From positions 1 through 50,312 of the forward strand of contig CAMAYE010000004.1 of the NCBI GenBank assembly GCA_945862135.1: DNA of 50,312 bases, written 5' to 3'. The DNA is from Bordetella parapertussis. Its GTDB lineage: Bacteria; Pseudomonadota; Gammaproteobacteria; Burkholderiales; SG8-41. Within the stretch, counting starts at the first letter, position 1. Every line of letters begins with the position of its first letter. Shown here one piece after another: positions 27,696 to 35,183 of this stretch. The position numbers and the translations under genes are program-made. A model generated the notes under the pieces. It did no database searches and was not told the DNA's origin. It saw nothing but the letters and a program-made list of their open reading frames with translations.

Positions 27696-27730
27696 TCATA
27701 TAGGTCATATAGTTGACTGGCCGAAAGGCC
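27696..27730. promoter_or_regulatory. Candidate operator/promoter in the GntR-SuyA divergent spacer
   Basis: TCATATAG occurs twice in tandem (27696-27703 and 27705-27712, 9-bp period). TTGACT (27713-27718), a good -35, follows directly towards the SuyA-like gene, but no convincing -10 lies 17 bases further. GGCC-GAAA-GGCC (27719-27730) is a small perfect hairpin with a GNRA loop. The AT-rich tandem repeat is the best candidate for binding the adjacent GntR protein, although it is not an obvious HutC-type palindrome. Confidence 0.4.
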
Positions 27731-27807
27731 GGGGGTTAGCATCTCCGGCCCTGCACACCTGTTTTCATTCCGGTTGCATATCACCCCGCATTTATCCAGG
27801 AGGCGCA

Positions 27808-28089
27808 ATGATTCATTTGTTGGTACACGATAAAAAGGACACGGTCGGCGTGGCCGTCATCGAAGGCATCAAGGCCGGTCAGGAGATGGTTGGCTGGGTC
27901 ATGGAGGACGACTCCACGATCAAGGTCAAGGCGCTCAACGACATCCCGATCGGGCACAAGGCGGCGCTGCGCGAGATCAAGAAGGGCGACACCATCATCA
28001 AATACGGTTTTGACATCGGCAAGGCCGTCGCTGACATCAAGCTCGGCGAGCACGCCCACGTGCACAACATCAAAACCAAGCGTTGGTAA
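27808..28089 (+). CDS. suyA: SuyA-like small subunit (SAF domain) of a UxaA-family lyase
   Basis: The 93-residue product is a stand-alone SAF domain (about residues 15-90: VGVAVIEGIKAGQEMVGWVM, ALNDIPIGHKAALREIKKGD, YGFDIGKAVADIKLGEHAHV). In the UxaA/GarD family this domain is either fused to the catalytic part or, as in (2R)-sulfolactate sulfo-lyase, separate as SuyA. The latter enzyme splits 3-sulfolactate into pyruvate and sulfite. The adjoining gene is a SuyB-like large subunit. A perfect AGGAGG ribosome site precedes ATG 27808. The name rests on domain layout and remembered similarity, without a search; a sugar-acid dehydratase small subunit is the alternative. Confidence 0.7.
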   Translation: MIHLLVHDKKDTVGVAVIEGIKAGQEMVGWVMEDDSTIKVKALNDIPIGHKAALREIKKGDTIIKYGFDIGKAVADIKLGEHAHVHNIKTKRW

Positions 28090-28163
28090 AAGACGGTTTG
28101 TAAAAACTGGCTGCCAACCCGGCACGACCCCGAACCCGAATCCGATCCAAAACGGAGATACAA

Positions 28164-29333
28164 ATGATCGACAGCAAAACCACATTCATGGGCTACCGCC
28201 GCGAGAACGGTCGCGTTGGTGTCCGCAACCACGTCCTGATCCTGCCGGTGGACGATCTGTCCAACGCCGCCGCTGAAGCCGTGGCCAACAACATCAAGGG
28301 CGCAATTGCGATCCCGCATCCCTACGGCCGCCTGCAGTTCGGCGCCGACCTGGACCTGCATTTCCGTACCATCATCGGCGCGGGTGCCAACCCCAACGTC
28401 GCTGCCGTGGTGGTGATCTGCATTGAAGAAGGCTGGGCCAAAAAAGTGGTCGACGGCATTGCCAAGACCGGCAAGCCTGTCACCGGCTTCGGCATCGAAC
28501 TGCATGGCGACCACGACACCATCATGCGTGCGTCCAAAGTGGCCAAGGAATACGTGCAATGGGCGTCAGAACTGCAGCGCGTCGAGTGCCCGATCAGCGA
28601 CCTGTGGGTTTCGACCAAGTGCGGTGAGTCCGATACGACCTCGGGCTGCGGCTCCAACCCCACTGTCGGCAGCGCCTTCGACAAGCTCGAGCCGCTGGGC
28701 GTGACCATGTGTTTCGGTGAAACCACCGAAATCACCGGCGGCGAAAACATTGTTGCCGACCGCTGCGCAACCCCGGAAGTGCGCAAGGAATTCATGCGCA
28801 TGTTTGATCGTTACCAGGAAATCGTCGAGAAAAACAAAACCAGCGATCTTTCCGATTCGCAGCCGACCAAGGGCAATATCGCCGGCGGCCTGACCACGAT
28901 CGAGGAAAAAGCGCTGGGCAACATCCAGAAAATCGGCAAGAAGTGCAAGGTTATCGGCGTACTCGACAAGGCCGAAGAGCCGACCAAACCCGGCCTGTGG
29001 TTCATGGATTCGTCCTCTGCCGCGGCGGAAATGGTCACGCTGTGCGCAGCATCCGGTTATGTGGTGCACCTGTTCCCGACCGGCCAGGGCAATGTCATCG
29101 GCAATCCGATCGTGCCGGTGGTGAAACTGACGGCGAATCCGCGCACCGTGCGCACCATGAGCGAACACGTTGACTACGACTGCTCAGGCCTGTTGCAGCG
29201 CGAGAAGAACCTCGACCAGACCGGCGATGAGCTGATTGAAGTCATGCTGCGCACCTGCAACGGTCGCCTGACGGCCGCCGAAGCACTGGGCCATCGCGAG
29301 TTTGTGCTGACCCGCCTGTACGAAAGCGCTTAA
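28164..29333 (+). CDS. suyB: SuyB-like large subunit, probable (2R)-sulfolactate sulfo-lyase
   Basis: The 389-residue product is the catalytic half of a UxaA-family enzyme. It begins [20 protein letters not shown], typical of the family, and contains [19 protein letters not shown], where altronate and galactarate dehydratases as I know them read KCGGSDATSG. GESDTT together with the stretch [20 protein letters not shown] matches the SuyB branch as I remember it. SuyAB needs iron and releases sulfite from sulfolactate, leaving pyruvate. GGAG precedes the ATG by seven bases. No sulfite dehydrogenase or exporter is visible in the window, which is a gap in this reading. Other beta-eliminations remain possible. 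Confidence 0.72.
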   Translation: MIDSKTTFMGYRRENGRVGVRNHVLILPVDDLSNAAAEAVANNIKGAIAIPHPYGRLQFGADLDLHFRTIIGAGANPNVAAVVVICIEEGWAKKVVDGIAKTGKPVTGFGIELHGDHDTIMRASKVAKEYVQWASELQRVECPISDLWVSTKCGESDTTSGCGSNPTVGSAFDKLEPLGVTMCFGETTEITGGENIVADRCATPEVRKEFMRMFDRYQEIVEKNKTSDLSDSQPTKGNIAGGLTTIEEKALGNIQKIGKKCKVIGVLDKAEEPTKPGLWFMDSSSAAAEMVTLCAASGYVVHLFPTGQGNVIGNPIVPVVKLTANPRTVRTMSEHVDYDCSGLLQREKNLDQTGDELIEVMLRTCNGRLTAAEALGHREFVLTRLYESA

Positions 29334-29366
29334 ACCGACAGGCCGCTAGGGGTCCGTGATCGGGCT

Positions 29367-29424
29367 GCGATGCAGAGTGCTGCATAGCGGCCGTTCGCGG
29401 ATTCTGCGCGGCCGTTGTTTTTTT
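29367..29424 (+). terminator. Tandem hairpins with T-tract between suyB-like and ThDP enzyme genes
   Basis: First stem: ATGCAG (29370-29375) with CTGCAT (29380-29385), loop AGTG. Second: CGGCCG (29388-29393) with CGGCCG (29409-29414), extended by CGC/GCG inside, followed by TTGTTTTTTT (29415-29424). The second is a plausible intrinsic terminator or attenuator. It lies 20 bases before the next start codon, so expression of the downstream genes may be reduced relative to suyAB. Confidence 0.55.
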
Positions 29425-29444
29425 CTGAACGGAAGATTCTGTAC

Positions 29445-31100
29445 ATGACCTCAATGCGCGGCGCCGACATTCTGGCGCGTTCGTTGGCAGCAGCCGGATT
29501 GACCCGGGTATTTTCGCTGTCCGGCAATCACATCATGCCGATCTACGATGCGGCGATCGAAGCGAAGCTGGCCATTACCCACGTGCGTTACGAAGGCGCC
29601 GCTGTGCACATGGCTGACGCCTGGGCGCGCCTCACCGGCGAACCGGGGATTGTCATGCTTACCGGCGGCCCGGGGCACGCCAATGGTGTGGGTGCGCTGT
29701 ATACCGCCCTGGCTTCCGAATCACCGCTGGTGTTGCTGTCGGGACATGCGCCGCTGAACGAGCTCGGACGCGGATCATTCCAGGAAATGCGTCAGGCGGA
29801 TATCGCCGCGCCGCTGGTCAAGGCTTCATGGACTGCATCCAGCGCTGAATCGCTGGGTGCCGATATTGCCAAGGCCTGCCGCATCGCGCGATCCGGCCGG
29901 CCGGGACCGGTGCATCTCAGTTTGCCTTTTGACATTCTTGAGGCCAAAGTTGCTGACGGCGAACGCGCGATCGCGGCCGCCGCGCAATTTGCCCCCATGG
30001 AGCATGTACTGGAGAGTAAATCGGCAGCAGCACTGATGGCTTTGCTGCAATCGGCGGCACGGCCGCTGATTCTGCTGGGTCCGGTAATGTCGCATGCACC
30101 GGTTTCGACGCTGGTGAAACAGCTCGCTGACGCCACCGGAGTACCGGCGGTATGCATGGAGAGCCCGCGCGGGGTTAATGATCCGTCATTGGGCGCCTTT
30201 GCCGGCGTCTTGGCCAAGGCTGATCTGGTGGTACTGCTCGGCAAACAGCCTGATTTCACACTGAAATTCGGCAAAGCACCGGCAGTGGTGGCCGATTGCC
30301 GTTTTGCGGTGATTGATCCGGAAAGCGAAGTGCTGCAACGTTCGGTGAAAAATCTCGGTGCTGCGCGTGTTGTGCTGTCGGCTCAGGCGGATTCAGCGGC
30401 GGCTGTGCGCGCACTGATCAAAAACGCATCGCGTAAAGCGGATCAAGCCTGGTTTGACGAAGTGGCTGCGGCAGTGGCCTTTCGTCCGGTGGCATGGCGC
30501 GACATCAACAGTGGTGATGGCGGACCGGTGCATCCGGTTGAACTCGGGCGCGCGGTGCAGGAATTGCTTGTTGGCTCCCCGGATGCAGTGTTTGTTGCAG
30601 ACGGCGGCGAGATCGGCCAGTGGGCGCAGGCCTGCATCAGCGCGCCGACTCGCATCATCAATGGTCCGGGCGGCTCCATCGGCAGCGGTGTTCCGTTTGC
30701 TTTCGCGGCGTGCATGGCGCGCCCCAAGGCGCCGGTGGTTGCAGTGATGGGCGATGGCGCCTTTGGTTTTCATTTGATGGAGTTTGATACTGCTTCACGT
30801 TCCAAAGTGCCGATGGTCGTGGTGGTCGGCAACGATTCCTGCTGGAACGCGGAACACCAGATCCAGTTGCGTACCTACGGCAAGGATCGTGCGCACGGTT
30901 GCGAACTGGCCAGCGGCACGCGTTATGATCTGGCGGTGGCGGCGCTGGGTGGCCATGGTGAGCTGGTAACCCGTGCAGCAGAACTGAGACCGGCGCTGCA
31001 GCGTGCAATTGCCAGCGGCAAACCCGCCTGCGTCAACGTGATGATTCAGTGCCTGCCTGCACCAACGGTGACGGCGGCAACTACGGGTGGCGCACACTAA
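29445..31100 (+). CDS. Thiamine-diphosphate-dependent enzyme, acetolactate-synthase-like
   Basis: The 551-residue protein has the three-domain ThDP fold: an N-terminal Pyr domain with the catalytic glutamate Glu50 (HVRYEGAAVHMADAWARL), a central FAD/Rossmann-like domain (about 190-335), and a C-terminal PP domain with GDG at 436-438 and the matching Asn in VVGNDSCWNAEHQIQL. The reaction is not evident. The family includes carboligases, 2-oxo-acid decarboxylases, oxalyl-CoA decarboxylases and sulfopyruvate decarboxylases. Beside SuyAB, a 2-oxo-acid decarboxylase for a sulfonated or C4 oxo-acid is an attractive guess. ATG 29445 follows GGAAG; an in-frame ATG ten codons earlier lies in the terminator tract. 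Confidence 0.85.
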   Translation: MTSMRGADILARSLAAAGLTRVFSLSGNHIMPIYDAAIEAKLAITHVRYEGAAVHMADAWARLTGEPGIVMLTGGPGHANGVGALYTALASESPLVLLSGHAPLNELGRGSFQEMRQADIAAPLVKASWTASSAESLGADIAKACRIARSGRPGPVHLSLPFDILEAKVADGERAIAAAAQFAPMEHVLESKSAAALMALLQSAARPLILLGPVMSHAPVSTLVKQLADATGVPAVCMESPRGVNDPSLGAFAGVLAKADLVVLLGKQPDFTLKFGKAPAVVADCRFAVIDPESEVLQRSVKNLGAARVVLSAQADSAAAVRALIKNASRKADQAWFDEVAAAVAFRPVAWRDINSGDGGPVHPVELGRAVQELLVGSPDAVFVADGGEIGQWAQACISAPTRIINGPGGSIGSGVPFAFAACMARPKAPVVAVMGDGAFGFHLMEFDTASRSKVPMVVVVGNDSCWNAEHQIQLRTYGKDRAHGCELASGTRYDLAVAALGGHGELVTRAAELRPALQRAIASGKPACVNVMIQCLPAPTVTAATTGGAH

Positions 31101-31122
31101 AAGAGTCTTACGGAAACGGTTT

Positions 31123-31836
31123 ATGGAAAATCTTCAGGTCAGAATCTGGCGCGGCAAAGAGAACGGCGGCTTCCAGGAATTCGAGGTGCCGCGGCAGGAA
31201 AGCCAGACCGTGCTCGATGTGGTCACCTATGTGCAGCGCAAATGTGATCCGACGCTGTCCTATCGTTTTGCCTGCCGTGTCGGTGTTTGCGGCTCCTGTG
31301 CGATGACGGTCAACGGCGTATCGCGCTGGACCTGTCGCACCCATGTCGACAAGGTGGCTGACGAAAACAAGGTTGAGATCGCGCCGTTGCGCAATCTGCC
31401 GGTGATCAAGGATCTGGTCACCGACATGAGTGAGTTTTTCGACAAGTGGGCCAAAGCGCGTGGCCGGTTTACCGGCAGCACAACCCGCAAGGATGAGTTT
31501 GCGCAAGTCTCCCCGGAATCGAAAGAGCGCAAGCGTGTCGATGCCGGCATTGAGTGCATCGGCTGCGGGGTCTGCTACAGCGCCTGCGACGTTGTCACCT
31601 GGAACAAGGATTATCTCGGACCGGCGGCGCTCAATCGTGCATGGACACTGGTCAACGACGTGCGTGATACCGCACGCGCGGAACGTCTGGCTGCAGTGGC
31701 CGGTGATGCCGGTTGCCATGCCTGCCACACGCATCTGAATTGCACGGAGCGTTGTCCCAAGGGTTTGTCGCCGACCGCCGGTATTGCCGGGTTGAAGCGC
31801 GCGGTGCTTGCGGCCACGTTGTCAGGTGAGATATAA
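31123..31836 (+). CDS. SdhB/FrdB-like iron-sulfur subunit
   Basis: The 237-residue product is a succinate dehydrogenase/fumarate reductase-type iron-sulfur protein. All three cluster motifs are present: [2Fe-2S] CRVGVCGSCAM with a later Cys in SRWTC; [4Fe-4S] CIGCGVCYSAC; and the third cluster in CHACHTHLNCTERCPKG. It passes electrons from a flavoprotein to membrane haem or quinone. ATG 31123 is chosen because ENLQVRIWRG is the usual start; an upstream in-frame ATG lies in the ThDP gene. The two membrane subunits follow, but the flavoprotein is 4.1 kb downstream after four other genes. Probably a second, specialised complex rather than the main respiratory one. Confidence 0.92.
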   Translation: MENLQVRIWRGKENGGFQEFEVPRQESQTVLDVVTYVQRKCDPTLSYRFACRVGVCGSCAMTVNGVSRWTCRTHVDKVADENKVEIAPLRNLPVIKDLVTDMSEFFDKWAKARGRFTGSTTRKDEFAQVSPESKERKRVDAGIECIGCGVCYSACDVVTWNKDYLGPAALNRAWTLVNDVRDTARAERLAAVAGDAGCHACHTHLNCTERCPKGLSPTAGIAGLKRAVLAATLSGEI

Positions 31837-31852
31837 AATATTAATAAATATG

Positions 31853-31872
31853 TTTAAAAACAATAATTTATA
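31853..31872 (+). repeat. Dispersed AT-rich element, copy 3
   Basis: This copy lies in the 62-base spacer between the SdhB-like gene and the first membrane-subunit gene and is embedded in a run of about 45 bases that is almost entirely A/T. TGTTT-AA-AAACA (31851-31862) forms a short inverted repeat. See 12649. Confidence 0.6.
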
Positions 31873-31898
31873 TATTTATCCGGAAGGGGCTGCTGCTC

Positions 31899-32246
31899 AT
31901 GAGCCGGCGTAGCGAAGTGCTCCTTTGGGGGGCGCAACGGATCAGCGCGATGGCGCTCGCGGTGTGTGTCGTCGTGCATCTGATCACGATGATCTATGCA
32001 GTGCGCAGCGGACTGAGCGGTGCGGAGATTCTCGGGCGTACGCAAGGTAACGTCGGCTGGTTCATGTTCTATGCCGTTTTTGTTGCCGCTGTTTCAGTAC
32101 ATGCGCCGATCGGCCTGCGCACCATACTTGCTGAAACCTTCAATTGGCGCGGTCAAGGTGCCAATGTGTTTGCAGCGATCGTCGGCTTGAGTCTGGCGAT
32201 GTGGGGCCTGCGTGCGGTAATGGCGGTATTCGGCGGGGCGCCTTGA
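31899..32246 (+). CDS. SDH-type membrane subunit 1 (SdhC-like)
   Basis: A 115-residue protein with three membrane segments (about 12-33, 54-75 and 89-110). Segment 1 holds QRISAMALAVCVVVHLI (His27) and segment 2 SVHAPIGLRTIL (His68). Both patterns resemble those of SdhC (RVSG...H and H-x3-G-x-R), so this seems to be a divergent paralogue of the next gene rather than a classical SdhD. It should help bind haem b and quinone. The stop overlaps the next ATG by one base (TGATG). Confidence 0.8.
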   Translation: MSRRSEVLLWGAQRISAMALAVCVVVHLITMIYAVRSGLSGAEILGRTQGNVGWFMFYAVFVAAVSVHAPIGLRTILAETFNWRGQGANVFAAIVGLSLAMWGLRAVMAVFGGAP

Positions 32247-32593
32247 TGAAAAACGATTTTCGCGCGCGCAATCATCCTGCATATTGGGCTTTTATCGTTC
32301 ACCGTGTGTCAGGCCTGCTGCTGACGTTCTTCCTGCCTTTGCATTTCTGGGCGCTGGGCCAGGCTTTTCATGGTGCGACCGGACTCGATCGTTTTCTCGA
32401 ATGGACGCAGAACCCGCTGGTGAAATTTGCCGAAACCGGCCTGGTATTGCTGCTGTCCGCGCACATGGCTGGCGGCGTGCGTCTGCTGATGATGGAGTTT
32501 CTGGACTGGCGTGAATGGCAAAAGACGTTGCTCGCGATCGCGGTCGGCGTATCGCTTGTGGCCATGCTGGCTTTCCTTTTGAATCTGGTCTGA
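32246..32593 (+). CDS. SDH cytochrome b-type membrane subunit 2 (SdhC-like)
   Basis: A 115-residue protein with the SdhC signature HPAYWAFIVHRVSGLLL at the start, PLHFWAL (His33) in the first membrane segment, and SAHMAGGVRLLMMEF (His73) in the second, followed by a third segment (about 92-113). His73 aligns with the haem ligand of SdhC. Together with the preceding subunit and the SdhB-like protein it forms a membrane-anchored electron-transfer module. It is translationally coupled to the preceding gene. The sulfatase gene follows 29 bases later. Confidence 0.87.
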   Translation: MKNDFRARNHPAYWAFIVHRVSGLLLTFFLPLHFWALGQAFHGATGLDRFLEWTQNPLVKFAETGLVLLLSAHMAGGVRLLMMEFLDWREWQKTLLAIAVGVSLVAMLAFLLNLV

Positions 32594-32622
32594 TTGCCTT
32601 AATCCGTACGGGGTGCATTCAA

Positions 32623-34032
32623 ATGAAAAAGAGCAAACCGAAGAAGCCGAATATCCTGTTGATCCTGGTGGATGACCTGCGCTTCGATGAATTCGGCGCC
32701 GGCGGCCACCCTTACATGAAAACGCCGAATATCGACCGGATTGCCCACGAAGGCGTGATGTTTGATCGCGCATTTCATACCACGTCGATCTGCTCACCCA
32801 ACCGCGCCTCGATACTGACCGGGCAATACGCCAGCCGCCACGGCATCATCGACAACGTTGCGCGCGACCTGGCCAGCCATCGTCTGCCGAACTATCACCT
32901 TGAACTGCAACGCCTCGGATACGAAACCGCACACATCGGTAAATGGCATATGGGCAACGACGGCAAGCCGCGTCCCGGTTATGATTTCTGGGTGGCCTAT
33001 GACGGCCACGGCAATCTCTACGATCCCAAGCTAAACGAAAACGGCAAATACGTACAGCACAAGGGCTATGTCACCGACATCATGAATACGATGGCGGTTG
33101 ACTGGATCAAGAGCAAAAGCCGGCGCAAGGGGAAAAACGCCGACAAGCCGTGGTCGCTGTGGTTTGCCCACAAGGCGGTGCATCCGGATGCCGAGCAGGC
33201 CGCTGATGGGTCCTTCCGCATGGACGGCTACCGTCCGGCCAAGCGCCACGAAAATCTTTACAAGGGCTGCATATTCCCGAAGAAGCCGAATATGCAGAAA
33301 CCCACCGAGTTCCTCAAGCACAAGCCGGTGTGGGCGGAAGCGGTGGAACTGCGCAAGACCGAAGCCTCGAAAATCATGCATGACGCCATTCACTCCGGCA
33401 AACAGGAGGAGATTCGCCTGCGTGCGGCGATGATGGCGGCAGTGGATGAAGGTGTCGGCATGTTGTTCAAGGCGCTGGAGGAAACCGGCGAACTCGACAA
33501 CACGGTAATCCTCTTCCTCGGCGACAACGGCTACTTTTTCGGCGAGCACGGGCTCGGACCCGAGCGTCGATTCCCCTATGAGGAAGGTATTCGCGCCCCG
33601 CTGACCATACGCTGGCCGAAATTGATCCAAGCCGGCAAGCGGGTGAACGACCTGGTGATTTTGCAGGACATCGCCCCGACGCTGCTTGAAATTGCCGGCG
33701 GGAAACCCGGAGAGCATATTCAGGGGCATTCACTGCTGCCGGTGATTCGCGGCAAGCGTGCCGGCTGGCGCAAGTCATTCCTTGTTGAATACTGGGCTGA
33801 GAATGCCTATCCGTGGCTGGTCGGCATGAGTTTCAGGGCCATTCGTACCGGTCGCTATAAATACATTCACTGGGTCAATCGTGCACGTAATGGCGAGCTT
33901 GATGAGTTGTATGACCTGGAGAAGGATCCTTACGAGTTGATCAACGTGGCAAAGAAACCGGCTTACGCGGCAGTGCGCAAAAAAATGACCCGGGAACTGC
34001 GTGTGCTGGCCGCAGAGGCATTGGGGCTTTAA
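32623..34032 (+). CDS. Sulfatase-family hydrolase, Cys-type (formylglycine)
   Basis: The 469-residue product belongs to the type I sulfatases. Metal-binding Asp17 and Asp18 lie in ILLILVDDLR. The catalytic motif C-S-P-N-R at 57-61 followed by ASILTG fits the CxPxR signature in which the Cys becomes formylglycine. HIGKWHMG and FLGDNGYFFGEHGL carry further active-site residues. There is no signal peptide, so the enzyme should be cytoplasmic, unlike many sulfatases. Likely reaction: hydrolysis of a sulfate ester, though phosphonate or phosphate diesters also occur in the family. No formylglycine-generating enzyme is encoded in the window. It lies between the membrane subunits and the first Bug receptor. 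Confidence 0.88.
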   Translation: MKKSKPKKPNILLILVDDLRFDEFGAGGHPYMKTPNIDRIAHEGVMFDRAFHTTSICSPNRASILTGQYASRHGIIDNVARDLASHRLPNYHLELQRLGYETAHIGKWHMGNDGKPRPGYDFWVAYDGHGNLYDPKLNENGKYVQHKGYVTDIMNTMAVDWIKSKSRRKGKNADKPWSLWFAHKAVHPDAEQAADGSFRMDGYRPAKRHENLYKGCIFPKKPNMQKPTEFLKHKPVWAEAVELRKTEASKIMHDAIHSGKQEEIRLRAAMMAAVDEGVGMLFKALEETGELDNTVILFLGDNGYFFGEHGLGPERRFPYEEGIRAPLTIRWPKLIQAGKRVNDLVILQDIAPTLLEIAGGKPGEHIQGHSLLPVIRGKRAGWRKSFLVEYWAENAYPWLVGMSFRAIRTGRYKYIHWVNRARNGELDELYDLEKDPYELINVAKKPAYAAVRKKMTRELRVLAAEALGL

Positions 34033-34134
34033 CGCAAGCAGGGCGTCGCTTGCTCCCCCCGGGTGCGTCGGGTATCGTGATCCACGGGTTCGTTCGCAGG
34101 GTAGCCAACAACAACACCAGAGCGTGAGGAGAAA

Positions 34135-35100
34135 ATGATGAGCAAAGCAGGAATGATCGCCGCGGCATGCATGCTTGCCGCATCCACCGTGTTTGCTGCG
34201 GACGTTTATCCCAACCGTCCGGTGCGCATCGTTGTGCCGTTCCCGCCCGGCGGGGCCACCGATATCGTGGCGCGTCTTGCTGCACAGAAGCTCAACGAGG
34301 CATGGGGCCAGACCATGGTTGTCGACAACCGCGCCGGCGCCGGCGGCAACATTGGCGGTGAACTGGCAGCAAAATCCAATCCCGACGGCTATACGTTATT
34401 CATGACATCCGGATCCATCGTCACCGCTAATCAGCACATGTACGCGAAAATGCCGTTCAACCCGGAGAAAGACCTTGTTGCAGTAACCAACGTTGCCAGC
34501 GGGCCGCAGGCCATTGTCGTCAACCCGAGTAATCCGGCGAAAACGCTGAAGGAATTCATCGCGATGGCCAAGTCCAAACCGAAGTCGATGACTTTCGGGT
34601 CAGCTGGCGTCGGCACTCAGACCCATCTGGCGGCTGAGAACTTCATCTACACCGCAGGCATCGACGTGACTCACGTACCGTATAAAGGCGAAGGCCCTGC
34701 CATCAGCGATCTGGTTGGTGGGCAAATCCAGTTTGTTACCCCCAATCTGTCTGCCGCAATCAGCTTTGTTGGATCAGGCAAGCTGCGTGCGCTGGCGGTC
34801 ACCAGCAAGGAGCGTTCTCCGCAACTGCCGAACGTGCCGGCGGTTGCTGAGACGCTGCCCGGATTCGAGAACCTTGGCTGGTTCGGCTTCATGGTGCCGA
34901 CCGGCACACCGAAAGCTGTGATCGACAAGGTGCATGCTGATACGGTGAAAGCGCTCGGCTCCGCGGATTTCCGAAAGCGGCTGACTGAAATCGGCATGGT
35001 GCCAGTTGGTAACACTCCCGCCGAGTTCACCAAGGCGATCAAGGCCGAATCGTTGATGTGGGCGAAGATCATCAAGGAACGTAATCTGCAGGTGAAGTAA
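34135..35100 (+). CDS. Bug/TctC family periplasmic solute receptor 1
   Basis: The 321-residue protein has a signal peptide (cleaved after VFA near residue 22) and the Bug-family fold: YPNRPVRIVVPFPPGGATDIVAR, VVDNRAGAGGNIGGELAAKS, PDGYTLFM, and FGSAGVGTQTHLAAE. Such receptors bind carboxylates in a pincer of main-chain amides and water, and serve tripartite tricarboxylate transporters. No TctA or TctB membrane gene is in the window. It precedes the fumarase-like genes in the same direction, which suggests a dicarboxylate ligand. GAGGAG ribosome site; ATG 34135 or 34138. Confidence 0.93.
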   Translation: MMSKAGMIAAACMLAASTVFAADVYPNRPVRIVVPFPPGGATDIVARLAAQKLNEAWGQTMVVDNRAGAGGNIGGELAAKSNPDGYTLFMTSGSIVTANQHMYAKMPFNPEKDLVAVTNVASGPQAIVVNPSNPAKTLKEFIAMAKSKPKSMTFGSAGVGTQTHLAAENFIYTAGIDVTHVPYKGEGPAISDLVGGQIQFVTPNLSAAISFVGSGKLRALAVTSKERSPQLPNVPAVAETLPGFENLGWFGFMVPTGTPKAVIDKVHADTVKALGSADFRKRLTEIGMVPVGNTPAEFTKAIKAESLMWAKIIKERNLQVK

Positions 35101-35183
35101 CGCAACGATCACGGGAGCCGGCCTGCGCGGGCGCAATGCCCGGCACCGGCCCCCGGGTTTTACATTCAAGCGAAGGTGCATCT

